Shown here piece after piece: positions 25,643-34,668 of a DNA stretch of 64,000 bases. Source of the stretch: UBA4582 sp002389265 (GTDB taxonomy: Bacteria > Pseudomonadota > Gammaproteobacteria > Pseudomonadales > Azotimanducaceae). Every line of letters begins with the position of its first letter. Within the stretch, counting starts at the first letter, position 1. A program made the position numbers and the translations under genes. The notes below the pieces were generated by a model. That model saw only the letters and a program-made list of their open reading frames with translations, was not told the DNA's origin and did not search any database. The stretch spans positions 186,001 to 250,000 of the forward strand of contig CALSRT010000003.1 in assembly GCA_943788825.1 (NCBI GenBank), given 5' to 3'.

Positions 25643-26341
25643 CTATTTCGCCGACCAGCGATAGCCGAAGCCATACTCGCTTTTGATGCAATTAAATTCA
25701 GGATCAATGTTTTCGAACTTCTTTCGAATATTGCGCATATGCGTGTTAATCGTATTGTTAGTCACCAGGCTCTGCATCGTCGCATTCATCAATGTATCGT
25801 ACGACACGGCGTGACCCGGAACTCGAACCAGTTTGGCGAGCATTCGAAATTCAGTGCCTGAAAGATTGATGGGCTGGTCCTTCCAGGAGACGAGTAGCGC
25901 TTCCTGGTCAATGGACATGTCGCCAACCATCTTTGCGGTGGAAGAGCCCTGGCTAGATTGTCCCCTGGCTTCATGGATGCGAAGTAGGGAGCTGATGCGC
26001 TCTGCCAGATAGTCCAAGGAGATGGGTTTCGGTAAATAGTCCCATGCGCCAAGACGCAGGCCGCTGATTTTATCGATTTCGTCGATTCTTTCGGTCAAGA
26101 AGATGACGGGCAATGACGCTGATCGCGAGAGCAAATCGCGGCAAATTTCAAAGCCGGCATCAACTTCATCACCCAGTATGATGTCGAGGATGGCAAGATC
26201 TGGTAGTTCGCGCTCAAAGCCGCTTAAGGCTTCTCGCCGGTTGCTGTACGCCGTGACCTCGTAGCCTTTTTTGGTGATGGCATCGACATAATTGCTGCGT
26301 TGGTCAGGATCATCCTCGACTATGACGATGCGCTTGGCCAT
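25643..26341 (-). CDS. OmpR-type response regulator, PdsR-like
   Basis: A 232-residue regulator. The receiver domain (1-120) has the acidic pair EDDPDQ, phospho-acceptor Asp in LAILDIILGDE near residue 54, and Lys in YLPKPIS. A winged-helix DNA-binding domain follows (about 140-232: INLSGTEFRMLAKLV, NTHMRNIRKKFE, YGFGYRW). The segment GDEVDAGFEICRDL and the DYLPKPISLDYLAERI stretch resemble the sortase-associated regulators (PdsR). It is first in the operon with the sensor kinase. Two inverted repeats sit in its upstream region. Confidence 0.88.
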   Translation of the reverse strand: MAKRIVIVEDDPDQRSNYVDAITKKGYEVTAYSNRREALSGFERELPDLAILDIILGDEVDAGFEICRDLLSRSASLPVIFLTERIDEIDKISGLRLGAWDYLPKPISLDYLAERISSLLRIHEARGQSSQGSSTAKMVGDMSIDQEALLVSWKDQPINLSGTEFRMLAKLVRVPGHAVSYDTLMNATMQSLVTNNTINTHMRNIRKKFENIDPEFNCIKSEYGFGYRWSAK

Positions 26342-26365
26342 GAGAGTTCCTTAAAGTAGATGGTC

Positions 26366-26410
26366 GTCATATTGTATGACATCAAAATCAGGAAGTATTT
26401 CCCTGATTTT
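26366..26410. promoter_or_regulatory. two inverted repeats upstream of the response regulator
   Basis: GTCATA-TTG-TATGAC (26366-26380) is a perfect 6-base inverted repeat 25 bases before the regulator's start codon. AAAATCAGG-N9-CCTGATTTT (26384-26410) is a perfect 9-base repeat just beyond it. They lie between the response regulator and the divergent small gene. The first suits a protein-binding site; the second could be an operator or a hairpin. Confidence 0.5.
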
Positions 26411-26638
26411 CGTCGTTGCCATGAAGTTCCAGTGGAGTGGAGCTGATTCTCGTGATTGGTCAGAAATTGCCGCGGCGATAGCGTTCATGGTTTCTCCATG
26501 ATATTCGGCCGGTCTTTCACTTTTTCTTCCGCAGTACTAGGTCCCTTTTATGTTTGAATAGGCTTCGCAAGGCGAAAACACTAGCTGCTATCAACTAACC
26601 ATAACTAGTCATTACAATGTGAGAAGACGAGACATACT

Positions 26639-26845
26639 ATGAAAATATTTATTCCCATGTCAGATCGAATCGTCGATGAAAAAGGTGAGCTGTCAGCTGA
26701 TTTGGTGCCTTTCAACCCGGATTTCCTGTCCTGTGATGGCATACCCGCCCGTAGTCGTCCCAGTAACTGGATCAACGATTCTGACTATGCGTCAGCCTGT
26801 CGTCGGTTGTTCGGCCAGCAGCCTCAAGAAATGTCGTTGGCTTGA
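26639..26845 (+). CDS. small protein of unknown function (68 residues)
   Basis: A 68-residue frame divergent from the response regulator. An AGAAGACGAGA purine-rich ribosome site is 7-15 bases upstream of the ATG. The protein (starts MKIFIPMSDRIVDEKG, contains VPFNPDFLS) has no signal peptide or membrane segment. I do not recognise a family. A strong terminator palindrome follows 120 bases downstream. It is plausible but unproven as a gene. Confidence 0.5.
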   Translation: MKIFIPMSDRIVDEKGELSADLVPFNPDFLSCDGIPARSRPSNWINDSDYASACRRLFGQQPQEMSLA

Positions 26846-26966
26846 ACTCTGAAAATGTAGGCTAAGGCGCGTAATTCGCGTAATTGTAATTCGAGCAATT
26901 AAAGGTGCAACCTTTGATCAAGCTTTGATTGAAGCCACAGTAAAATACACAAACAAAAAAGCACAC

Positions 26967-26998
26967 ACAAAAATGGCCCTCGCGAGGGCCATTTTTGT
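26967..26998. terminator. bidirectional terminator palindrome
   Basis: A perfect 32-base palindrome. The arms read AAAAATGGCCCTCG and its complement, with T runs on both sides. It would end the small plus-strand gene's transcript and isolate the nfeD cluster. Confidence 0.85.
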
Positions 26999-27113
26999 TT
27001 GTCAGGCTGTATCAGTACCCTCGAGCCATAGTGCTGAATACGATGAAGTAGCGGCTCAATGCCCGTGAGAGATTTTGGTTGACATAATATGTCGAGAAGG
27101 TTCCAATCGGGCA

Positions 27114-27569
27114 ATGAATATACTCATCGATCCAGTTAATTGGGCAGTCGCTGGTGGCATCCTGATGCTAGCGGAACTCATCGTCCCTGGCGGCATTGTG
27201 TTCTTCTTGGGAGCAGCCTGTCTAACCGTAGCCAGCGCATTATGGCTCGGTTTGATCACGACTTGGGATGCTAGCCTGACCTTATTCTTCATTGCCTCAC
27301 TGGCCCTTATCTTCTTACTTCGCAGTCTGTTTTCACGTTTCGTTGAGGGTGACTTCACTGTCGCCAACACAGAAGAAATACTTGATGACGTTGACCAGGT
27401 TGTTAGCGTTATCGAAACGATCGGGCCAGGACAGCAAGCTGGTGCCGTCGACTTTCGTGGAATACGCTGGCGAGCGCTGAGTGATGGTGCAAGAATATCG
27501 GTCGGCGAGAAGGTCAAGATTGTGGCTCGTGAAAATACCACCATCATCGTGATTCCCCTGACGACGTAA
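27114..27569 (+). CDS. NfeD-like membrane protein
   Basis: About 151 residues from the ATG at 27114. Two to three membrane helices occupy residues 1-75 (NWAVAGGILMLAELIVPGG, FFIASLALIFLLRSLF). A C-terminal OB-fold soluble domain follows (GAVDFRGIRWRALS, then ISVGEKVKIVARENTTIIV). NfeD proteins partner SPFH/stomatin proteins in membrane microdomains. Two SPFH genes follow directly, the classic association. A TTG 39 bases further upstream is possible but overlaps a TTGACA promoter-like element, so I prefer the ATG. Confidence 0.85.
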   Translation: MNILIDPVNWAVAGGILMLAELIVPGGIVFFLGAACLTVASALWLGLITTWDASLTLFFIASLALIFLLRSLFSRFVEGDFTVANTEEILDDVDQVVSVIETIGPGQQAGAVDFRGIRWRALSDGARISVGEKVKIVARENTTIIVIPLTT

Positions 27570-27608
27570 GAATCGCTGCGCACAAAATAAAAAAAGGATT
27601 TACCTACG

Positions 27609-28535
27609 ATGCTCGCAATACTGACATTTTTGCTATTAGGCGTTGGCTTTATTATTTATAAGCTGATTTTGATTGTTCCTATGCGCGAGGCGTGTGTCAT
27701 CGAACGCCTAGGCAAGTTCAAGCAGGTCATGGGCCCTGGATTTCACTTCCTGATTCCTTTTGTTGATCGCGTCGCCTATCGGCATGAAACCCGTGAGCAA
27801 TGTTTGGAGATTCCACATCAGAGTTGTATTTCCCGCGACAATATCCAGATCGATGTTGACGGTCTGCTCTATATCAAAATGATGGACGCCTACAAGGCCA
27901 GCTACGGTATTGAAAACTTCTTGTTCGCGGCGCAAAACCTCGCGCAAACAACAGTCCGGTCAGAGGTCGGAAAGCTGTCTCTGACCGAGACATTTTCTGA
28001 GCGCGAACGTCTCAATGAGACCATTGTAAAAGAGATCGATCGAGCCTCTGAGCCCTGGGGCATCAAGGTAATGCGTTACGAGGTCATGAACATTACGCCG
28101 TCAAGCAATGTCATTGATGTGCTGGAAAAACAAATGGAAGCCGAGCGGCAGAAGCGTGCTGAGATTACCCTGGCCAATGCCGAGCGGGACTCTACCATCA
28201 ATCTGTCAGAAGGTGAGCGCCAGGAGGCGATCAATATCTCAGAGGGGCGCCGTCAGAAGCGGATTAATGAAGCCGATGGGCGCGCCCAGGAAATATCGAT
28301 ACTGGCAACGGCGACCGCTGAAGGCATGAAAGCAATCGCTGATGCGATTGAGATGCCGGGTGGCGAGCAGGCAATGAATGTGCGATTGGTGCAAAGTTAT
28401 ATCGATCGGGTTGCAGATTTGTTCAAGCAGGCTGACGTTTCTATCGTGCCGTCTGAGTTGGCGAAAATGCAGGGATTTTTTGAAGGCATTGAAACTGTGT
28501 CGAAAACCGTTAACGCCTCGACGGACAGGAGCTAA
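27609..28535 (+). CDS. SPFH/stomatin-family protein 1
   Basis: A 308-residue stomatin/QmcA-like protein: an N-terminal membrane helix (1-24), an SPFH domain (about 25-190, ACVIERLGKFKQVMGPGFHF), and a C-terminal Ala/Glu-rich coiled coil (RQKRAEITLANAERD, SEGRRQKRINEADGRAQE). Such proteins oligomerise into membrane scaffolds and modulate membrane proteases. It sits 39 bases after nfeD and 3 bases before a second SPFH gene. Confidence 0.9.
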   Translation: MLAILTFLLLGVGFIIYKLILIVPMREACVIERLGKFKQVMGPGFHFLIPFVDRVAYRHETREQCLEIPHQSCISRDNIQIDVDGLLYIKMMDAYKASYGIENFLFAAQNLAQTTVRSEVGKLSLTETFSERERLNETIVKEIDRASEPWGIKVMRYEVMNITPSSNVIDVLEKQMEAERQKRAEITLANAERDSTINLSEGERQEAINISEGRRQKRINEADGRAQEISILATATAEGMKAIADAIEMPGGEQAMNVRLVQSYIDRVADLFKQADVSIVPSELAKMQGFFEGIETVSKTVNASTDRS

Positions 28536-28538
28536 AGC

Positions 28539-29471
28539 ATGGACCTATTTATCTTGGGGATCTGGGCGGCAATCTTCCTGATTCTGATCGTTAAACTATT
28601 TCAGTCGATACGCCTGGTGTCCACTCAGACAGCCCATATTGTCGAGCGCTTGGGTCAATATCATAAAACCCTCGATGCTGGCTTTCATGCCCTGATCCCA
28701 TTTTTTGACAAGGTGACCTTTGTCCAGGATCTGCGCGAGGAAGCGATTGATGTGCCACCCCAGGATTGCTTTACCGGCGATGAGGTTAAAGTGATCGTCG
28801 ATGGCGTGATCTATATGTCGATCTGGGATCCGGTGAAGGCCAGCTACGGAATTGTAGATTATCGTAATGCGGCTGTGCAGCTAGCGAAAACCACCACGCG
28901 CTCGGTGATAGGCACGCTGGATCTTGATCGGACCTTTGAGGAACGGGACGCTATCAGCGCCAAGGTTGTTGAGGTGCTGGATCAGGCTGGAAAGGCTTGG
29001 GGGATCAGAGTGCACCGATATGAGATCAAGAATATTACCCCACCTAGTACGGTTCGTGATGCGATGGAAAAGCAGGTTAGTGCCGAGCGTGAGCGTCGCG
29101 CCATTATGGCAACGAGTGAGGGCGACAAGCAGAGTCGCATTAATCGTTCCGAGGGCGTAAAGACTGAATTGATCAACGTCTCTGAAGGTGAAAGGCAGCG
29201 GCGAATCAATGAGGCGCAAGGCTATGGGCAGGAAATACTGTCGATTGCAGCGGCCACGGCAGAGTCGATACAAAAAGTGGCGGAGGTCGTCAACCGCCCA
29301 GGCGGAAGTGCCGCGTTGAAGTTGCAATTGAGCGAGCGTTACATCGAAGCAATCAAGGGCCTGGAAGACGCGAGGATAATCTTGCCGGCGAATATCATGG
29401 AATATCGAGCCTGGCTTGGAAATCTTGAGCTCGACAGCCTGGTGGATAAGCCCGTCAAGGATAACAAGTAG
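28539..29471 (+). CDS. SPFH/stomatin-family protein 2
   Basis: A 310-residue paralog of the preceding gene with the same plan: N-terminal helix (3-22), SPFH domain (AHIVERLGQYHKTLDAGFHA) and coiled coil (INRSEGVKTELINVSEGERQ). Matching length and domain order suggest a tandem duplication that has diverged well. The two may form hetero-oligomers with NfeD. The gap to the next gene is 155 bases. Confidence 0.9.
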   Translation: MDLFILGIWAAIFLILIVKLFQSIRLVSTQTAHIVERLGQYHKTLDAGFHALIPFFDKVTFVQDLREEAIDVPPQDCFTGDEVKVIVDGVIYMSIWDPVKASYGIVDYRNAAVQLAKTTTRSVIGTLDLDRTFEERDAISAKVVEVLDQAGKAWGIRVHRYEIKNITPPSTVRDAMEKQVSAERERRAIMATSEGDKQSRINRSEGVKTELINVSEGERQRRINEAQGYGQEILSIAAATAESIQKVAEVVNRPGGSAALKLQLSERYIEAIKGLEDARIILPANIMEYRAWLGNLELDSLVDKPVKDNK

Positions 29472-29626
29472 TTGGTAGCGGCGGGCGCACCAAATAAGTC
29501 TGGCCCACAGGGGCTCTTAGGTGACAAAAGACCCATAAGCGTCGAGATGTTTCGAGGTAAGTCTTGTTGGCTCAGCTGTGTGTACGCAAAGACAGGTATT
29601 TCTACGACGACTAAGAGTTTTTGATA

Positions 29627-31291
29627 ATGTCTAATTCTATAGTTCTATCGATGCTGGCGGGCCTATTGTTGGCTCTCGCGTTGGCGAATACGTCGGCGGC
29701 GGAGATTGACACCGAGCGTCTGGTCGAGACCGTTAAGGTGCTTGCGTCCGATGAGTTTGAGGGACGTGCACCCGGTGGTCCCGGCGAGGCAAAAACGATC
29801 GCTTATCTCACTTCACGATTTGCAGAGCTGGGTTTAGTGCCCGGTGGTAAAGACGGTAGCTGGACGCAAGCTGTGCCGCTGCATCACACGCAAATTCAAG
29901 GTTTACCAAAACTGGCTTTTCGCTATGGTGATCGCGAGGAATTATTGGCGCAGTCTATTCATATCGAGGTGAGTACCGTTCAGCCCATTGAACATCTACA
30001 GATCGAAGCAGCGCCGGTCGTGTTTGTTGGCTTTGGCGTCAGTGCGCCAGAGAGAGATTGGGATGACTTTGGTGATATTGATCTCACCGGCAAGGTTGCG
30101 GTATTTCTCGTTAACGATCCGGACTTCGCTGCGGCACAGGATGAGGCAGTAGCAGGCCGGTTCGGCGCTAAACGGATGACTTATTACGGCCGTTGGACAT
30201 ACAAGTTCGAGGAGGCTACGCGACGAGGGGCTATCGCCGCGCTGGTCATTCATGAAGACCAAGCCGCGGGCTATGGTTGGAACGTGGCATCGTCCTCGCC
30301 GGGTGAAAACTATTCAATCGTGCCAAGCGAGGATGCGCTAGCGCCACTGGCATTGCAGGGTTGGCTACAAGGTGAGGCCGCGGCGCAATTGTTTGTCGGT
30401 GCCGGATTAGATCTGGCGGAGCAGCGCCGGCTGGCACGAAGCCCGAAATTTCGGGCATTTGAATTGCAGCATGTCAGCTTTAGCGCCGACCTGAAAGTGA
30501 ATGTTGAGCGAATCGAAAGTCAGAACCTGTTGGCCTTGCTCCCAGGCACGACTCATCCTGAGGAGACCATCATGGTGTCTTCCCACTGGGATGCCTACGG
30601 TCAGGGTGAGCCCGACGCGATGGGACGCACGGTTCGTCCCGGCGCCAACGATGACGCGCTTGGTACCGCGGGGGTTGTTGAGTTGGCCCGTGTCTTCAAG
30701 TCGTCGGCACCCATGGCCCGCAGTGTCGTGTTCGCCGTGTGGACCGCAGAAGAGAGCGGGTTGCTGGGTTCTGCTGCCTATGCCGCAAATCCAATCTACC
30801 CAATGGCGACCACGGTCGCGAATTTCACTCTGGATATACTCCAAACCGCGGGTTTAACGCGAGATGTGATTCTGATCGGCGAAGGCCAGAGTGATTTGGA
30901 GGATGACCTGCGGCGAGCCGCAGCAGCCCAAGGGCGAGTGCTGACCCCTGAGAGTCTGCCAGAGAATGGTTTGTTTTTTCGAGCTGACCACTTTTCAATG
31001 GCGCGCCAGGGTGTGCCGGTACTGTTGTTGATGGGTATTGCCGGTGGTGCAGACCTGATTGATGGCGGACGTGCAGCCGGTGATCAGTGGATCAAGGACT
31101 ATATTGGTCATTGTTACCATCAGACCTGTGATGTTTGGAGTCCCGCCTGGGACCTGCGCGGTGCTGCTCAGGATATTGCGCTATATCAGCTGATCATTGA
31201 AGACCTGGGGAATTCTCGCCGTTGGCCGCAGTGGCGGTCGGGTTCTGAGTTTAAAGCCATTCGCGCCATCACTGCAGGTCGGCGACTATAG
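29627..31291 (+). CDS. secreted M28 zinc peptidase with PA-like domain
   Basis: About 554 residues with a signal peptide ending near NTSAAE (residue 25). The M28 metal ligands are visible: His in SSHWDAYG (about 320), Asp in GANDDALG (about 341), EE in WTAEESGLLGS, Asp in FTLDILQ, and His in GHCYHQTCD. A PA-like insertion (about 120-280) precedes the catalytic core. The family includes aminopeptidases and glutamate carboxypeptidases, so it probably trims peptides in the periplasm or outside. The ATG at 29627 is preferred to a TTG 6 bases upstream. Confidence 0.9.
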   Translation: MSNSIVLSMLAGLLLALALANTSAAEIDTERLVETVKVLASDEFEGRAPGGPGEAKTIAYLTSRFAELGLVPGGKDGSWTQAVPLHHTQIQGLPKLAFRYGDREELLAQSIHIEVSTVQPIEHLQIEAAPVVFVGFGVSAPERDWDDFGDIDLTGKVAVFLVNDPDFAAAQDEAVAGRFGAKRMTYYGRWTYKFEEATRRGAIAALVIHEDQAAGYGWNVASSSPGENYSIVPSEDALAPLALQGWLQGEAAAQLFVGAGLDLAEQRRLARSPKFRAFELQHVSFSADLKVNVERIESQNLLALLPGTTHPEETIMVSSHWDAYGQGEPDAMGRTVRPGANDDALGTAGVVELARVFKSSAPMARSVVFAVWTAEESGLLGSAAYAANPIYPMATTVANFTLDILQTAGLTRDVILIGEGQSDLEDDLRRAAAAQGRVLTPESLPENGLFFRADHFSMARQGVPVLLLMGIAGGADLIDGGRAAGDQWIKDYIGHCYHQTCDVWSPAWDLRGAAQDIALYQLIIEDLGNSRRWPQWRSGSEFKAIRAITAGRRL

Positions 31292-31382
31292 CCACGGGCA
31301 GCTATGGCAACCACTCTAGGTTATGGTTAAGGTTGTTTCGATGTGACGTTAATATAATAATTAATAATAAGAGGTAGATGTA

Positions 31383-31772
31383 ATGACTGTAGAATTGACG
31401 ATGTTGGTCTTCAGTGTAGGCCTGCTGTTAGTGATCTTGTTGGTGCAGGGTGCGCTTGGCGTACTTTCGAATGGATTGGCTGCTCAGGCCGGGCCTCGAG
31501 ATGGCTTGCCGGACCCCGGCGTCGTGCATGCGAGAGTGACTCGCCTGCGAGCAAATATGATTGAAAATCTACTGTTGTTTGCCCCGATTGTGCTGGTTGC
31601 TCATGCCACAGGCGTGTCCAATGAAACCACCGTTTTGGGTGCTCAACTATTTTTCGGTGCGCGCCTTGCACATGCTGTTATATACATGGCTGGCTTGCCT
31701 TGGATTCGTCCTGCCGCGTTTGCTGTGGCGCTGGCGGGAACCCTGATGATCGCGAGTCAGTTGTTTGACTAA
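31383..31772 (+). CDS. MAPEG-family membrane protein
   Basis: A 129-residue protein with four predicted helices. MAPEG landmarks are present: RLRANMIENLLLFAPIVLV around residue 55 and FFGARLAHAVIYMAGLP around 95. The family includes glutathione-dependent membrane enzymes, but bacterial members are mostly uncharacterised. It follows the M28 gene by 91 bases and precedes the M48 protease by 53, possibly one transcript. Confidence 0.85.
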   Translation: MTVELTMLVFSVGLLLVILLVQGALGVLSNGLAAQAGPRDGLPDPGVVHARVTRLRANMIENLLLFAPIVLVAHATGVSNETTVLGAQLFFGARLAHAVIYMAGLPWIRPAAFAVALAGTLMIASQLFD

Positions 31773-31825
31773 CGATAGTATTCAGTAGGCCAAGATGTAA
31801 TGAGCAAGCTGAAAGGGATGCTTGA

Positions 31826-32989
31826 ATGTTGACGTCAGTTGATCCTCAGACTGCCACGGCGGTCTATATTGATAGTCTTGGTGTTGATGCGCTGGCGCAG
31901 GCAGCCGCCTATACGCAGGGCAATCACTGGTTGTTGTTGGTAAGTTTATTGGTTGCTTGGCTCAATTGCTGGTTGTTTGTTCGTCTGGATATTTTGGGAC
32001 GACTCAATCAACTACTCGCATCGAAACTACGTGCCTTGAGAGTATTTCTCCTCTGTAGCAGCTACTTCCTCGTGACGTCTATTGTGACCATGCCGCTGGC
32101 AATATATGCGGGCTGGTGGCGAGAGACGTCTTACAATCGTACCAGTCAGCTACTCGGTGACTTTCTTAGTCAGACGCTGCTCAGCACGGCTATCTTCGCC
32201 GTGCTGGGCGGGCTGTTTTTTCTGATGCTTTATGAGCTGATACGCCGAGTAGGCCAACGCTGGTGGGTTTGGTCCGGGATGATGACGGCGCTAGCTTTGT
32301 CGATCCTGTTACTGATTTCACCCATTCTGATTGAGCCATTATTTAACCAGTATCAGCCCGTGCCGGCGGGCCAGGTGCAAAACGAATTGCGCAAATTGGC
32401 AACTCGTGCGCAAATCCCTGTCGATCGTATTTTCACCTATGATGGGTCTCGCCAATCAAATAACTTCACCGCCAATGTTTCCGGCATCGGCTCATCAGCG
32501 AGAATCGCGATCTCCGATGTTGCCTTAAGCAGCGCCACGCTGGACGAGGTTAAAGCGGTCACGGCACATGAAGTGGGTCATTATGTCTTGGGACATATCT
32601 GGTACATCGTGGGCTTGTATGCGCTGTTGTCGATTCTGTTTTTCTTTATCAGCGCGCGTTCATTTGGATTGTTCGCGCGCCTGTTTGGGTTGAAAGCATC
32701 GCTTGATAGTGCTGTTGGATTGCCGGTGCTGATGTTCATCATCTCGCTGCTCGGTTTTCTGGGAGAGCCAATTACCAACAGTCTGATTCGTGCTAACGAG
32801 CTAGCAGCAGATCGCTATTCTCTGGAAGCGGTGAGGCTGCCTGATGCCATGGCCGGGGCGCTGGTGAAGACAGCAGAGTATCGTGATCCAAGGCCTCATC
32901 CCCTGCAGGAGTTTTTGTTTTATACCCACCCATCTGTCGAGCGGCGGGTGTTAATGGCAATGCAGTGGAAGGCCGAGCATGGTGGCTGA
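31826..32989 (+). CDS. M48 (Ste24/CAAX-type) membrane metalloprotease
   Basis: A 387-residue integral membrane zinc protease. Several helices span the N-terminal half. The zinc motif HEVGH is at about residues 248-252 (VTAHEVGHYVLGH) and the third ligand Glu is in NELAADRYS near 325. Eukaryotic Ste24 relatives cut CAAX proteins; bacterial members take part in membrane-protein quality control. Proximity to nfeD-SPFH genes, partners of membrane proteases, is suggestive only. Confidence 0.9.
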   Translation: MLTSVDPQTATAVYIDSLGVDALAQAAAYTQGNHWLLLVSLLVAWLNCWLFVRLDILGRLNQLLASKLRALRVFLLCSSYFLVTSIVTMPLAIYAGWWRETSYNRTSQLLGDFLSQTLLSTAIFAVLGGLFFLMLYELIRRVGQRWWVWSGMMTALALSILLLISPILIEPLFNQYQPVPAGQVQNELRKLATRAQIPVDRIFTYDGSRQSNNFTANVSGIGSSARIAISDVALSSATLDEVKAVTAHEVGHYVLGHIWYIVGLYALLSILFFFISARSFGLFARLFGLKASLDSAVGLPVLMFIISLLGFLGEPITNSLIRANELAADRYSLEAVRLPDAMAGALVKTAEYRDPRPHPLQEFLFYTHPSVERRVLMAMQWKAEHGG

Positions 32990-33438
32990 AGTAGCGATCC
33001 TGACCTAAGTATTGATAATGCCGGTTCTGGGTTGTAGTGATAGGAAGCCGATAGTCGGTTGGGTAATCTGCCGAAGCTTTAAGCGCTGCTGTAGATGGAT
33101 TATCGAAGCTATATTGATGTCGATAATGGGTTTCCGTTTAGAGTATCGAAGCGTCTCAAAATATCAAAAAAATCATATCTTTTAGTCCAAATTGGGACAT
33201 TATTCGATTCGATTCCTGAGCGTCGCTGTCGACGATATTTTTGCGTTATTTGATTTGATGTTGATGGCAAAAAATCGCGTGTAAAATCGCGTGTAAGGTT
33301 GAATCTCCTTTGTTGTTAAGGTTATGGTGGGGTTCAGAATAGTAGACCCTGAGCTAAGGTAGTGGCCAAAATAATAGCGGTCATGACCTCAGAGTGAAGC
33401 TCAAATAACAAGATTGCGTCGATCGAGGTTTGTTATAG
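32990..33438. other. 449-base intergenic region before the lipid cluster
   Basis: No gene recognised. It is AT-rich and contains the tandem pair AAAATCGCGTGT at 33271-33282 and 33283-33294. The promoter of the FAD-DUF1365-methyltransferase operon should lie here, but I could not fix its boxes. A GAGG ribosome site precedes the next gene by 10 bases. Confidence 0.6.
33271..33294. repeat. 12-base tandem repeat upstream of the lipid cluster
   Basis: AAAATCGCGTGT is repeated twice with no gap, about 145 bases before the first gene of the operon. It could be slippage or paired protein-binding half-sites on one face of the helix. Confidence 0.8.
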
Positions 33439-34668
33439 ATGAAGAGGATCGCTGTTGTAGGCGCAGGTGTGTCAGGTCTGACAGCAGCCTATCGTCTGGC
33501 GGATAAATTCGATGTTACCTTGTTTGAAAAAGACGATTATTTGGGTGGGCACGTGCACACTCACCAGCTTGAAATAGATGGTCAAAAACGAGCGGTAGAT
33601 AGCGGGTTTATTGTTTATAACGACCGAACTTACCCACAGTTCATGGCTTTGCTCAAAGAGCTTGGCTGTGATGGCGAGCCGACTGAAATGAGCTTCAGCC
33701 TCAAGCGCAAAAACTTGGAATATAATGGCCATAGTCTTAAGACCTTGTTTGCGCAGAAGTCTAATTTGTTCCGACCTAAATTTTGGCAGATGCTTCGGGA
33801 CATTTTGAAATTTAATGCAGCTGCCCGCCAGTTAGACGCCGACAGTACAGAAACCCTTATCCAATTTTGTCGGCGGGAACGCTTTGGTGAGGCTTTCATT
33901 TCAGATTACTTGGTGCCGATGGCGGCGGCTATTTGGTCCACTGGTGATGATGAAATACTCGCGTTCCCAATGGGAATGTTGTGTCAGTTCTTTAACCATC
34001 ACGGATTGTTGGACGTCAAAAATCGACCGCAATGGTATGTGGTCAAAGGTGGGTCAAATCAATACGTAAACGCTATGGGCCATCGTTTAGGCCATGTTCG
34101 TCTCGCAAGTACAGTGACTTCGATAGCACGCAGTTCTCATGGAGTTTTGGTAACTGCGGGACCGCAGGCTGAAATGTTTGATGAGGTTGTCATAGCCTGT
34201 CACTCGCCTCAGGCATTAGCGATATTGGCTGATGCATCAACTGCAGAGCGCGAGGTGCTTGGCGCAATTCGCTATTCTAAAAATGAGGTGTTGCTGCACC
34301 AGGATGCGACTGTCATGCCGCGCCGCTTGGCTGCCTGGGCAAGCTGGAACTACCATGCCCAGGCCGATTCGAATAAGGCCAGTCTGACTTACTACATGAA
34401 CAGACTGCAAAATTTTGAGTCTTCTCAACCGGTTCTCGTGACACTTAATGATACGGGCAACGTTGACGCAAATCTCGTACTCAAGCGTCTGCAGTATGAA
34501 CACCCGGTTTTTGATGTCGCAATGTTGGCTGCGCAGCAACGTCACTCGGAAATTTCCGGTGTCAATCGTACGCATTATTGCGGCGCATACTGGCGTTATG
34601 GTTTTCACGAGGATGGCGTGGTCAGTGCGCTGCGCGTGGTGAGCGAACTGGCGGCCAAGTATGATTGA
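33439..34668 (+). CDS. FAD-dependent oxidoreductase (amine-oxidase fold)
   Basis: A 409-residue flavoprotein. The FAD dinucleotide motif VVGAGVSGLTAAYRLA is at residues 5-20, then FEKDDYLGGHVHTH. The C-terminal FAD-contact region is RTHYCGAYWRYGFHEDG. It resembles NAD(P)-binding/amine-oxidase-like proteins that occur with DUF1365 and cyclopropane synthase genes in many proteobacteria, where the group has been linked to photooxidative stress and fatty-acid modification. It overlaps the DUF1365 gene by 8 bases. Its likely job is oxidation or desaturation of a membrane acyl chain, by inference. Confidence 0.85.
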   Translation: MKRIAVVGAGVSGLTAAYRLADKFDVTLFEKDDYLGGHVHTHQLEIDGQKRAVDSGFIVYNDRTYPQFMALLKELGCDGEPTEMSFSLKRKNLEYNGHSLKTLFAQKSNLFRPKFWQMLRDILKFNAAARQLDADSTETLIQFCRRERFGEAFISDYLVPMAAAIWSTGDDEILAFPMGMLCQFFNHHGLLDVKNRPQWYVVKGGSNQYVNAMGHRLGHVRLASTVTSIARSSHGVLVTAGPQAEMFDEVVIACHSPQALAILADASTAEREVLGAIRYSKNEVLLHQDATVMPRRLAAWASWNYHAQADSNKASLTYYMNRLQNFESSQPVLVTLNDTGNVDANLVLKRLQYEHPVFDVAMLAAQQRHSEISGVNRTHYCGAYWRYGFHEDGVVSALRVVSELAAKYD

